Origin: Ehrlichia minasensis
GTDB taxonomy: Bacteria; Pseudomonadota; Alphaproteobacteria; Rickettsiales; Anaplasmataceae
Direction: 5' to 3'
DNA: 51,131 nucleotides
Assembly (NCBI GenBank): GCA_000825765.1
Contig: CDGH01000058.1
Coordinates: 1-51,131, forward strand
The number at the start of each line of letters is the position of its first letter. The first letter of the stretch is position 1. Shown here in pieces: positions 9,396 to 18,131 of this stretch. The notes under the pieces were generated by a model that was not told where the DNA came from, did not search any database, and saw only the letters and a program-made list of their open reading frames with translations. A program made the translations under genes and the position numbers.

Positions 9396-10000
9396 ATTTT
9401 AATAACATTAAGTAATTTCAATACTGAGTTAATAACAATACTACATCATTAAACAGACTTTTTGTGTTTTTATCTAATGAAAATATCATTACGTTGTATT
9501 GCAATGATATGGTGCCAAATTAGCACAATTATCTCTTATATTAAAACAGAATTTTAATGATCTAATAATTTAACTATTCCGTCACTATAGTATGTAGTGT
9601 GGTATATTAATATAAAGACTTTTAATATAGCTTTAATGTTGTAAGGAATTTTAAAACATTGATTTGTCAGTTATTAAAGCATTTAAGTGAGTAACTATTG
9701 TAGATTTTAGATAATGATATTTATAGAATTAAATTCTGGTGAGTAAATGCAAAGAGTTTTGAATTGTGTGTATATCATGTTACTAAGCAAGTTGTATTGG
9801 TGATTGAGGCTATACCTTAATGGCAATTTTATTTTTTTGATATTATATAATTTGTGTTATAAGAAGATTACATTAGAGCTTGCGATTTTAGTTATACAAA
9901 AATAGTATAAACTTAGTATAGTTACTTTTTTCTAAGCTTTTGCGTAAAAAATTATTAAATTATTCTGTGATGTAGTTACTTGTAAAATTGAGGTATTTAT
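9396..10000. other. Spacer before the NDUFA9-like gene
   Basis: About 600 bp with no gene recognised. ATATCATT at 9483-9490 and AATGATAT at 9503-9510 form an 8-bp inverted repeat with a 12-base loop. It is not followed by a T run, so I do not call it a terminator. Confidence 0.5.
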
Positions 10001-10963
10001 ATGTCTGTAAGACGTATCATTGTATTTGGTGGAAGTGGTTTTATAGGTAGATACTTGGTAAAGTATTTTGCTGAAAATGGGTATATGATCAAAATTTTTA
10101 CTAGATATCCAGAAAAAGCAAAGCAGTTAAAATTATGTGGTAATTTGGGACAAGTAGAAGTTGTAAGCGGTGATATTACTAATGTTAAAGAGATAGAGGA
10201 TAATATATTAGGTTGTCATGTTGTTGTAAATTTACTTGGGACTTTGTACAGTACAAAAAACTCTACTTTTTATGATATACATGCTAAAGCAGCAGAAAAT
10301 ATTGCTAAGACTGCAAAGGGTTGTGGTGTTGAGTTAATGATACATTTTTCAGCTATGGGAATTGATGAAGTACAGCAGTCTCACTATGCAAGAAGTAAAT
10401 TAATTGGAGAAAGTCTTGTAAAGTTAGCTTTTCCTAGTGCTGTTATTATAAGGCCTAATTTGGTTTTTGGGGCAGAAGATAAATTTTTTAATAAGTTTGC
10501 AAAATTGGCAATGATTTCTCCATTCTTGCCAGTAATAGGAGGTGGACGTGCAGTTTTTCAACCTATATATGTTGATGATCTTGCTAAGTTTGTATTTTAC
10601 ATTGTTAATAATGCGATTACAGATAGGTTATATAATGTTTGTGGCCCGCATACTTATTCGTTTAAAGAATTACTAAATTTTATCCTAAACGTTACAAACA
10701 GGAAAAATATACTAATAAATATTCCTTTTAGTGTAGCAAATATTTTAGCTTGTGTTTGTGAGTTAAAAATAGTGTCTATTTTATTTAAACTTATTACTGG
10801 AAATACAGATCCCATTTTGACAAGGGATCAAGTAAGATTTATTAGAAGTATGACTGAATCCCGTGATATGTATCCTATAAGTAATTTGAGAAAAGTAGGA
10901 ATAAAGTGCTCAGCTATTGAAAATATAGTACCTAAATATCTGGAAATTTATAAGAGTTTCTAA
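10001..10963 (+). CDS. NAD(P)-binding Rossmann protein of the NDUFA9 / complex I-associated family
   Basis: The 320-residue protein is an atypical short-chain dehydrogenase. The nucleotide-binding glycine motif is GGSGFIGRYLVKYF at residues 9-22, followed by VVSGDITN and VVNLLGTLY. The later SAMGIDEVQQSHYARSKLIGE carries the YxxxK-like position (YARSK), and IIRPNLVFGAEDKFFNKFA and FQPIYVDDLAKFV complete the family pattern. In mitochondria and alphaproteobacteria this family is associated with respiratory complex I, as an accessory subunit or assembly factor. Whether it has enzymatic activity is unknown. It stands alone between a long repeat-rich spacer and the convergent dksA-type gene. Confidence 0.88.
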   Translation: MSVRRIIVFGGSGFIGRYLVKYFAENGYMIKIFTRYPEKAKQLKLCGNLGQVEVVSGDITNVKEIEDNILGCHVVVNLLGTLYSTKNSTFYDIHAKAAENIAKTAKGCGVELMIHFSAMGIDEVQQSHYARSKLIGESLVKLAFPSAVIIRPNLVFGAEDKFFNKFAKLAMISPFLPVIGGGRAVFQPIYVDDLAKFVFYIVNNAITDRLYNVCGPHTYSFKELLNFILNVTNRKNILINIPFSVANILACVCELKIVSILFKLITGNTDPILTRDQVRFIRSMTESRDMYPISNLRKVGIKCSAIENIVPKYLEIYKSF

Positions 10964-11069
10964 TGTTATAAATGTGGTTTGCATTCAAGCCCTTACAAAT
11001 TTTTTAATAAGGTGTAATTTGCACTACCTAAATTCAATACATTATCTTTAGCAATTAAGATGTAACAAA

Positions 11070-11528
11070 TTAATTATCATTTAAAAAGTTGTTATTAAAA
11101 TCACTTTCTTGATCATTGCTATAAAGTTTTTGCTGTTTTTCTCTCCTTTCTTGCTCCTCTATTGAGTACAATGTTATTGGGTTTGCTTCAAGTCTTGCAA
11201 TACCAATCTTTTCGCCAGTTTCTTCACAGTAACCGTATAATCCGTCATCTATGCGTTGAATAGCTTTGTTGATTTCCATTATCAATGCTTCATTTCTTTT
11301 ACTGGTTTTTAAAATTAGTACAATGTTATGCTCTCTTGTTGCCATGTCTGTTAAATCTGCATCAACTTGTGGGCGCAATAGTTCTGTAGCTAGTTCTTCA
11401 GACTCCTTTTGCAATGTTTCTCTCCATTTAATCAATTTTTGTCTGAAATATTCTAATTGTTTGTGATTCATGTAATTGCTGTCATCTTCATCTTCAGGGA
11501 ATGCAGTATTATAGTCTTTTTTCAACAT
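11070..11528 (-). CDS. dksA: DksA/TraR-family RNA polymerase-binding regulator
   Basis: DksA enters the secondary channel of RNA polymerase and tunes initiation at stringent-response promoters. The 152-residue protein has a coiled coil (about 20-95) with the tip motif DADLTDMA, which retains the acidic DxxDxA pattern needed for activity. The globular part keeps YGYCEETGEKIGIARLEANP. Only one of the four canonical zinc-finger cysteines remains: the usual second Cys of the first pair is Thr, and the CxxC-like second pair is replaced by SIEE. This resembles the cysteine-poor alphaproteobacterial DksA type. AAGGA at 11536-11540 is a suitable ribosome binding site for this start. The tail is Asp/Asn-rich. 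Confidence 0.88.
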   Translation of the reverse strand: MLKKDYNTAFPEDEDDSNYMNHKQLEYFRQKLIKWRETLQKESEELATELLRPQVDADLTDMATREHNIVLILKTSKRNEALIMEINKAIQRIDDGLYGYCEETGEKIGIARLEANPITLYSIEEQERREKQQKLYSNDQESDFNNNFLNDN

Positions 11529-11641
11529 TATGTATTCCTTATTAGTGATACAACTAAAATAATAATTTAAATATAGTTGATTAAGAATTCATGTATGATA
11601 TGTGATATAGTAAGGGTATTTTTGTGAGTTGTAGTCTAAAA

Positions 11642-12304
11642 ATGTACAGTAGTACTGTGTTTTTACATGAATTAAAGTTATTAATGAGTAGAAAGTGTAA
11701 TCTTTTGAATGCAATTATCCTTTTTGTACTAATCATTAGTACAGCATTATTTACTATGCAAAATACTGAAATAGTAAAAGCTCTGCCCACTATTTTATGG
11801 GTTTGTAGTATTTCTACCATACATATTTCTATGTGTAATTTGTTTGAAAGTGATTATGCTAACGGATCTTTAGAGCAAATGTTGATACAAGATCGCATAC
11901 CAGAAGTAGTAATTTTTTTTAAAATTTTTTCACATTGGATTTATGTAGGAATACCAATAAGTATTATTTCAATGTGTATAGATTATGTCATTTTGGGAAG
12001 TAGTGTATATGCTACTTTGGGGTTGGGGTTGTCTTTAAGTATTAGCTTACTGGTCATTAGTTTTATATCTGCTGTAGGTGATACATTGGTATTAGGAAAG
12101 GGACATGGTGTGATTATAGCACAAATTTTAACATTACCCATCACAATACCTGTATTGATATATTTTAGCCTTTTATTTGAAAGCTTAAGAAATGGCTTGT
12201 ATGAAGAAAATTTAATGTTACTTGGATTACTCATAGCAAGTTTAATTCCACTCAGTATAATATTTGTATCATTTTCAATTAAGCTTGCTGTTGAACATGA
12301 TTAA
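11642..12304 (+). CDS. ccmB: Cytochrome c maturation heme exporter subunit CcmB
   Basis: CcmB is the membrane subunit of the CcmAB(C) ABC system that releases holo-CcmE during cytochrome c maturation. The protein has six hydrophobic segments. Family landmarks are LPTILWVCSI, LFESDYANGSLEQMLI, FKIFSHWIYVGIP and LTLPITIPVLIYF. The frame is open from a GTG at 11624, but ATG 11642 gives 220 residues, the same as E. coli CcmB, and begins near the basic first helix (FLHELKLLMSRK). No other ccm gene is nearby, which fits the scattered ccm genes of Rickettsiales. The 3' end is copied repeatedly in the following spacer. Confidence 0.93.
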   Translation: MYSSTVFLHELKLLMSRKCNLLNAIILFVLIISTALFTMQNTEIVKALPTILWVCSISTIHISMCNLFESDYANGSLEQMLIQDRIPEVVIFFKIFSHWIYVGIPISIISMCIDYVILGSSVYATLGLGLSLSISLLVISFISAVGDTLVLGKGHGVIIAQILTLPITIPVLIYFSLLFESLRNGLYEENLMLLGLLIASLIPLSIIFVSFSIKLAVEHD

Positions 12305-13505
12305 TCATCTTTATAATGTGCTTTAATATAATGATATTAATATTATTTACTCAATACTTTAGAAATATATTATATATAGAGCAGGAGTTTAACTTTGCTT
12401 TAGTTTAATAATAGTTAGTTTAATTATATCACTTGTAACGTTAGCATTAAACCTGCTGGGAAATTGGTATAATGGTATACTTCAATTAATGTTTTTAATC
12501 TGGTTTATTTAGTAGTTTTAGAAATATTTTCGTTCATGATTTGTATTGTTTTTTTTATTGTCCATTGCTAGTTTAATTTCACTCGATATTATCTTTATAT
12601 CATTTACTATTTAAAGTTGCTGATACGTATGATTTGTCTTCATAGTATGTTCCAGTATTAATAGTCTTAATATGCAGTTATTCAGTAAGTTAAAAATATT
12701 TGCGTGAGAGAATTTATATTACTTATTTTATTACTGTTATTTAGAGTTTGAAAAATTGATGTAATAGTGTACTTCAGTATAGTATTTTTAATGTTGTTTA
12801 TTCAGTGATCTAGAAATGTTTTGATGCAACAATAATTTATATTGCTTATGTTAATTATTAGTATCCATATTTGTAACATTAGAGTTTTCTCTGCTAAGAA
12901 ATTAGCATAATATTATGCTTCTAATACCATGTGTTTAATAGTTTTAAAAGTATTGCATTAGAACAGTTTATACCTGTGCTAATTTAATTCTAGTCAGTGC
13001 ATTATTTTCAATCAAGTTTGCTATGAACATGATTTCTTTTCATGTGCCACAATATAATAGTCTTAGTATCATTTATTTGCTGACTTAGACTGTCTTATAT
13101 GAAGTGAAAGTTTAATGTTGTTTGTACTTATAGTGTTTTTATTTCTATGAGTCACATGATTATATATATTAGTATCTGTTCATAGGTAAACTAACTGTTG
13201 GATATGGTTATATGTGCTATAAATGTAATGTTACTATTATTATATTTTTCAACTTTATAGTATTTTATGAAAGAAAATTTATTACATTTATATCCTTTGT
13301 ACAATTTGCAGTAAAGTTTGCTGTGTTATAATTTTAATGTATATTTTAAGTTTATTTGATGCTGTTTAGTATTTCATGTGCAGGTTGAAAATATCTAACA
13401 TGAAGGTTTGATTCAATTGTAGCTATACTATTGGTTTCATTTTGTCAGATTGAGCTTAATATTAAGTATGATTGACTTTCATAAGATATTCCTTATTATG
13501 TTAAC
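12305..13505 (+). repeat. Highly decayed repeat spacer carrying several copies of the ccmB 3' end
   Basis: Sequence from the last ccmB codons and just beyond recurs in decayed form. Near 12564-12690 the copy reads GCTAGTTTAATTTCACTCGA (gene: GCAAGTTTAATTCCACTCAG), followed by a tail like that after the gene. Near 12977-13090 a second copy includes TTTTCAATCAAGTTTGCT (gene TTTTCAATTAAGCTTGCT) and GAACATGATT. A third, weaker trace near 13096-13140 matches the codons for LYEENLMLL. Another repeated piece, ACTTCAATTAATGTTTTTAA at 12480 and ACTTCAGTATAGTATTTTTA at 12770, lies between the copies. The spacing is irregular, 330-410 bp. No intact gene lies in this 1.2-kb spacer. Confidence 0.65.
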
Positions 13506-13508
13506 ATT

Positions 13509-13582
13509 GGGTGATTAGCTCATTTGGTTAGAGCGCTTGCTTGACGTGCAAGAGGTGACTGGTTCGAATCCAGTATTGCCCA
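13509..13582 (+). tRNA. tRNA-Val (anticodon GAC)
   Basis: The 74-nt sequence folds as a cloverleaf. The acceptor stem GGGTGAT pairs with ATTGCCC, with two G-T pairs. The D arm contains TTAGCTCATTTGGTTAGAGC, the anticodon stem is CTTGC/GCAAG around the loop TTGACGT, and the T arm has GGTTCGAATCC. The discriminator base is A and the CCA end is not encoded (CTA follows). The cation-transporter gene starts only 9 nt after the tRNA 3' end, so the two are probably one transcript that is cut at the tRNA. Confidence 0.96.
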
Positions 13583-13591
13583 CTAATCTGA

Positions 13592-14530
13592 ATGGAATGT
13601 GGTTATAAAATGTTCCTTATTCATAAAGACAAAACTTCTAACCATGAAAATAAACTCATATATGCTATTCTTATTATCATTATTACAATGGTTACAGAAG
13701 TAGTTGGAGGGATAATATCAAACTCTTTAGCACTACTTTCAGATGCTGGACATATGTTTACTGATTTTATTTCTTTATTACTAAGCTGGTTAGCTTATAA
13801 GGTTGCTATGAGAAAATCAGACGCATGTCGTTCTTATGGTTATCATAGATTTCAAGTTGTTGCTGCTTTTATTAATGGTTTAACTTTGTTTGGTATAGCA
13901 ATTTTGATTATTTTAGAATCAATAAAGCGTTTTGTTTCACCAGAGAAAGTTTGTTGGAAAATTATGATGTCTGTTGCAGTATTAGGGTTAGTAGCAAATG
14001 TTGTGTCATTTTTTCTATTGTATAGAAAAAATGAGAGCAATTTGAATCTAAAAAGTGCAGTATTACATGTTATAGGTGATTTATTAGGATCAGTTGCAGC
14101 AATTATTGCATCTGTAGTAATTATGTTTACTTCATGGGAAATAGTGGATCCTCTTTTATCAGTTTTTGTAAGTATTATAATACTGGGTGGAGCATATAGG
14201 ATTATCAAAAACTCTGGGCATATTTTACTTGAAGGTACTCCAGATAATGTAAATCCAGATAGAATTAGAGCATCTGTTTGTGAAAATATTCCTGAAGTTC
14301 TGGATGTTCACCATATTCATATTTGGTCTTTAACTACAGATCATCCAATTATGACAATGCATATTAAACTTGATAAGACGATTGTGGATAACAATTTGAA
14401 ATATAGTCAAGTTGTAGTGTCTGTGAAAAAATTACTTAGCGAAAATTTTAATATTATTCATGTTACTATTGAAGCTGAGTATGATAATTGTGCAGATGAT
14501 AGTGTTATGATAGAAACAGCTCATAATTAG
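13592..14530 (+). CDS. Cation diffusion facilitator (CzcD/ZnT-type zinc exporter)
   Basis: Proton-coupled efflux transporter for Zn2+ or a related divalent metal in the inner membrane. The 312-residue protein has six hydrophobic segments and a cytoplasmic C-terminal domain. The two metal-site motifs are present: LLSDAGHMFTDF in helix 2 (Asp and His-x3-Asp) and HVIGDLLGSVAA in helix 5 (His-x3-Asp). The C-terminal domain has LLEGTPDNV and LDVHHIHIWSLT, as in CzcD/ZitB. There is no long histidine loop. A second ATG at 13610 (MFLIHKDK) is an equally plausible start because the first lies only 9 nt from the processed end of tRNA-Val. Confidence 0.92.
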   Translation: MECGYKMFLIHKDKTSNHENKLIYAILIIIITMVTEVVGGIISNSLALLSDAGHMFTDFISLLLSWLAYKVAMRKSDACRSYGYHRFQVVAAFINGLTLFGIAILIILESIKRFVSPEKVCWKIMMSVAVLGLVANVVSFFLLYRKNESNLNLKSAVLHVIGDLLGSVAAIIASVVIMFTSWEIVDPLLSVFVSIIILGGAYRIIKNSGHILLEGTPDNVNPDRIRASVCENIPEVLDVHHIHIWSLTTDHPIMTMHIKLDKTIVDNNLKYSQVVVSVKKLLSENFNIIHVTIEAEYDNCADDSVMIETAHN

Positions 14531-14903
14531 TAAGTCAGCTTGTAATATTATCTTGAAGTAAAGTTTTACTTATTAACAGAGTGTTATCCAGTGATGTAAT
14601 TGATATTAAAACAGCAAAAATCATTATTTTGGTAATGACTTCTTCTATTTTAATTTTTGAGATGTTGAGTTATAGTAATAATTCTTTATAACATCCTCTG
14701 TTAATATTTTATATACAATATAGAGTTATCGAATATTACTTAACATTAAGTATGTATTTATTAATTGATGTTATGCTGGATGTGGTCTCTTGTCATTTGA
14801 ATAATTGTTATTTTTTTGTAATAAATTAATAAATATATGTTTATATATTAACAATTAGTGACAAGATAAGCAGCTTTATTATATATAGTATTAAGTGATA
14901 GAG
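14531..14903. other. Spacer between the cation exporter and mlaC
   Basis: About 370 bp with no gene recognised. TTAACAGAGTGTTAT at 14573-14587 and ATAACATCCTCTGTTAA at 14688-14704 are imperfect inverted copies about 100 bp apart, matching except for two extra bases in the second arm. Their function is unknown. Confidence 0.5.
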
Positions 14904-15533
14904 ATGATTAATAGTTTTATCTGCAAATTGTTTGTTATTAGTTTGTTTTTTCTATTTAACAATGCTTTTGGTTACGACAGTACCGAAGCTTGTAATGAAT
15001 ATGTTAGACCATGCTATTTTATTGTTACATTAAAGAATCAAATTGAAATTATTACTCAAGATATCAATAATAAAGCTGAAGTGTATGCTAGCATTCAATC
15101 TATAGTCGATAGAGTTCTTAATATAAGAGAAATTTCTAAGTTTGTTGCAGGATCATATTGGAATACAATGTCTACTGATGAGCAAGAAGAATTCATTGAT
15201 GAATATGGTCAATACGTTAAGCGAATGTATAGTAAACAATTATGTAAGTATTCTACTTATGATATGAGTATTTTATCTGTTAAAAACCCAAAAGAAGGTC
15301 ATTATCTAATTAACACTAGACTATCAAACGAAAGTGATGACCATAATTTTATAATAGTTGAGTTTAATCTGATAAGCACTAGTGATGGATTTTTGTTGTC
15401 TGATCTAAAGGTTAATAATGCCATTAGTTTGTCTGTAACTCAGCGTTCTATTATCAAGAATATAGTGAGTAAGCAAGGTATTGATGGTATGCTGACTTAT
15501 TTCCGGTCAGAAAATTCTGCTGCTAAATACTAA
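14904..15533 (+). CDS. mlaC: MlaC/Ttg2D-family periplasmic phospholipid-binding protein
   Basis: MlaC shuttles phospholipid between the outer membrane and the MlaFEDB ABC complex of the inner membrane. The mature domain shows the family pattern: SIVDRVLNIREISKFVAGSY, then WNTMSTDEQEEFIDEYGQYV, and a C-terminal half with LKVNNAISLSVTQRS. An N-terminal signal peptide is evident: a short basic n-region, the hydrophobic FVISLFFLFNN, and cleavage probably after AFG. The frame is open from a GTG at 14895, but ATG 14904 gives a compact signal peptide (209 residues), so I prefer it. mlaE and mlaF lie about 15 kb away, so the system is split. Confidence 0.88.
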   Translation: MINSFICKLFVISLFFLFNNAFGYDSTEACNEYVRPCYFIVTLKNQIEIITQDINNKAEVYASIQSIVDRVLNIREISKFVAGSYWNTMSTDEQEEFIDEYGQYVKRMYSKQLCKYSTYDMSILSVKNPKEGHYLINTRLSNESDDHNFIIVEFNLISTSDGFLLSDLKVNNAISLSVTQRSIIKNIVSKQGIDGMLTYFRSENSAAKY

Positions 15534-15555
15534 TTTTCTGCCAGTCATAGGTTAA

Positions 15556-16612
15556 ATTGAAAGTTGCGCTAATACTTATGGTTTGCTTATAGTCTTTAGA
15601 CATTTGTGAAGGTAGAAGTCTACTGTCAGCAATAGTATTAATTTGATTAGAAATCAACAGTTATACTGACAGGTAACTGGTAGTGAGAATATATTAGCAT
15701 TTTTTGCTTTACTGGCAGTAAACGTTACTGCATTTGGATCTAGTAATTTAAAATAATTAGTTGTATTGATTTATAATTGGAGATTACAGAATATCTTTGC
15801 TTGTACATAATAAAATCTGTTTGTATGACTTTGAAAAGGGAGTATGAGCCTTATGATACCTGCGGTTTTGACTTTAATTTAAACAATTATATTCATATAC
15901 AGCCAATGCAGTAACATGTTGGTTTTTCTATTTTAGTAACAAACTTTATCATCTCTAAATCTAGCAGATAGAAATAACGATTGCACTTATTTTTGATTGA
16001 AGGTTGTACCAGTGTGTATAATTTGCTTATCATGATTAGTCTTTAGACATTTGGAAGATAGAAAGTCTACTATCAAGCATCAATTTGATTAGAAACCAAC
16101 AGTTATACTGACAGGTAACTGGTAGTGAGAATATATTAGCATTTTCTTACTTTACCGGCAGTAAACGTTACTGCATTTGGATCTAGTCATTTAAAATAAT
16201 TAGTTGTATTGATTTATAATTGGAGATTACAGAATATCTTTGCTTGTACATAATAAAATCTGTTTGTATGACTTTGAAAAGGGAGTATGAGCCTTATGAT
16301 ACCTGCGGTTTTGACTTTAATTTAAACAATTATATTCATATACAGCCAATGCAGTAACATGTTGGTTTTTCTATTTTAGTAACAAACTTTATCATCTCTA
16401 AATCTAGCAGATAGAAATAACGGTTGCACTTATTTTTGATTGAAGGTTGTACCAATGTGTATAATTTGCTTATCATGATTAGTCTTTAGACATTTGGAAG
16501 ATAGAGAGTCTACTATCAAGCATCAATTTGATTAGAAACCAACAGTTATACTAACAGATAACTGATAGTGAGAATATATTAGCATTTTTTGCTTTACCGG
16601 CAATAAACCTCA
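15556..16612 (+). repeat. Tandem repeat, period about 445 bp, about 2.3 copies
   Basis: AGTCTTTAGACATTT occurs at 15591, 16038 and 16481, giving steps of 447 and 443 bp. Much of the unit (for example AATTGGAGATTACAGAATAT, GGGAGTATGAGCCTTATGAT, CCTGCGGTTTTGACTTTAAT) is almost identical between copies 1 and 2, so the duplication is young or homogenised. The third copy stops near 16612. The unit has no long reading frame and does not include the mlaC 3' end. The remaining spacer to rpsT (16613-16773) shows nothing recognisable. Confidence 0.92.
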
Positions 16613-16773
16613 CAGCCTTTAAATTTTAATAAATTGGTAGTTAAACCTACTTGTTATTAACAAAATGACGTACAGAAAGTTTATGTAATACAAGAAAAAT
16701 TACTAGAAACTACTATAAGGACTAGATGTAACACTCAGTTACTAAGCTAAGCAATACTTACTACTGTACAAAA

Positions 16774-17061
16774 TTATAAAGCTTTTGCTTGTTGTTGTAA
16801 GTCAAAAGTTTTTAACTTTGAAGCCATACGACTGATTTTTCTTGCTGCAGTGTTTCTATGTATAATTTTCTTATTGACACACTTATGCAAGTTTGACTCA
16901 GCTTTTTTGAAAGTCTCAATCATGAGCTCCTTGTTTCCTGCAGCTAAAGCTAATAAAAATTTCTTTACGTAGTTATGCGCTCTGCTTTTGCGCATACGAT
17001 TTACCATAGTGCGTTTTTTTATTACTTTAATCATTTTTTTAGCACTTGGGTGATTTGCCAT
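16774..17061 (-). CDS. rpsT: 30S ribosomal protein S20
   Basis: Primary 16S rRNA-binding protein of the small subunit. The protein has 95 residues and is strongly basic, with the S20 features: MANHPSAKKMIKVIKKR at the N terminus, RMRKSRAHNYVKKF, then HKCVNKKIIHRNTAARKISR and a final RMASKLK. The start ATG is followed by GCA-AAT-CAC as in most S20 genes. The size is slightly above that of E. coli S20 (87). It stands alone between two repeat- or remnant-bearing spacers; no S20-type autoregulatory leader could be recognised. Confidence 0.96.
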   Translation of the reverse strand: MANHPSAKKMIKVIKKRTMVNRMRKSRAHNYVKKFLLALAAGNKELMIETFKKAESNLHKCVNKKIIHRNTAARKISRMASKLKTFDLQQQAKAL

Positions 17062-17118
17062 ACTTAAATAACCTGTCTTATACTTACCAATATAACTCTA
17101 TAAGTAAATTTTAATCAA

Positions 17119-17345
17119 TGCAAGAGCTTTTATATTTTTGTTTTTTAGTAGAAAATATTTTGTAAGAGACATTAATAGCAATAGTTTTACAGCTAAGAAT
17201 TTTTCTGAAAAATCACCCATCAATGCTCCATTATAAAGGGCATCAGCTAATGTAGTAAAAATGTAGATGATTCATTTATTTAATAAATTGAAAAATGGTT
17301 TACTTATACTTCAAGGACATGATGCAGTGAGAATAATGAATGTTT
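17119..17345 (+). pseudogene. Decayed fragment of polA (polymerase motif C region)
   Basis: The plus strand follows the intact polA from about 27101 to 27335. Shared stretches include GTAGAAAATATTTTGTAAGA, GACATTAATAGC, TTTACAGCTAAGAATTTTTC, ATCAATGCTCCATTA, GATTCATTTATTTAATAAAT and GGTTTACTTATACTTCAAGG. The copy is dead: the CAA codon after GCTCCATTA has become TAA, and the TCA of AAAATGTCAATG has become TAG. The QVHDEL motif C region is degraded at the right end. It lies in the rpsT-plsC spacer in the same orientation as polA but about 10 kb away. The rest of the spacer (17062-17408) holds nothing else visible. Confidence 0.9.
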
Positions 17346-17408
17346 AAAACGAAAGATAATGTTATACTTTAGAATTCAAGACATTTCTTTTGAGCAATAG
17401 ATAATATT

Positions 17409-18131
17409 TCATAGAGAGTTTTGCTGTAAAGCTTCTTTAATTAATGAGTTGCTTGCTGTTGAGATTCTTGTTTCAAGTTCATTTGTAAATTCTTCTTTAC
17501 TTAATCCTGGGTAAATAGGCGGTAAAATTTGTATAATAGCTTTACCTGGTCTTTTTTTAAATGATAAAATACTAGCTGGCCAGAATAAGCCAGTATTGAC
17601 TGCTATTGGTACAATGGGAATTGATAATTGGTGATATATGGCTGTAATACCTGGTTTTATACTAATTTTTTCTCCCGGTGTTGTTCTTGACCCTTGTGGA
17701 AAAATTATGACTGTCCTTCCTTCCTTTACACGTGATTTTGTTGCACTTAGCATATGTTTTAAAGCTTGGATTTTTTGTTGACGATTAATGAATATCATTT
17801 TTATTAACATAAAATATATGCCAAAAAATGGTAAATATCTGAGTTCTTTTTTGAGGACATACACTGCATCCTTAAATGTAGTGAATAATATTAATGTTTC
17901 TAAAGGAGATTGATGTTCTGATGCAATAATGTATGAAGAATCATCTGGTAAATTTTCATGGCCTCGTATTTCATAGTCTACTTTGTCTATAATTTTACAC
18001 AGGAATAATATTACTCTGATGCCATAAACAGAACACTTTATTTTTAGTGACATTGGAAATATTGGGTATAATGGGAGTATCGTTATAGAATGTAGTATTG
18101 TAAAAAGTATTGATAATATATAGAATAACAT
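17409..18131 (-). CDS. plsC: 1-acyl-sn-glycerol-3-phosphate acyltransferase
   Basis: PlsC acylates lysophosphatidic acid to phosphatidic acid at the inner membrane. The protein begins with a hydrophobic anchor (MLFYILSILFTILHSITIL). The acyltransferase motifs are: I, SEHQSPLETL, where the usual HX4D is HX4E as in many alphaproteobacterial homologues; II, around FINRQQK; III, FPQGSRTTPG (FPEGTR type); IV, IPIVPIAVN. The frame extends upstream to a TTG at 18188, but ATG 18131 (240 residues) starts right at the membrane anchor and matches the family length. It is divergent from def across a long spacer. Confidence 0.92.
   Translation of the reverse strand: MLFYILSILFTILHSITILPLYPIFPMSLKIKCSVYGIRVILFLCKIIDKVDYEIRGHENLPDDSSYIIASEHQSPLETLILFTTFKDAVYVLKKELRYLPFFGIYFMLIKMIFINRQQKIQALKHMLSATKSRVKEGRTVIIFPQGSRTTPGEKISIKPGITAIYHQLSIPIVPIAVNTGLFWPASILSFKKRPGKAIIQILPPIYPGLSKEEFTNELETRISTASNSLIKEALQQNSL

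Noticed and set aside
9483-9510. 8-bp inverted repeat with a 12-base loop considered as a terminator
   Set aside because: The nearest gene ends over 1.2 kb upstream and no T run follows; AT-rich inverted repeats of this length are expected by chance.
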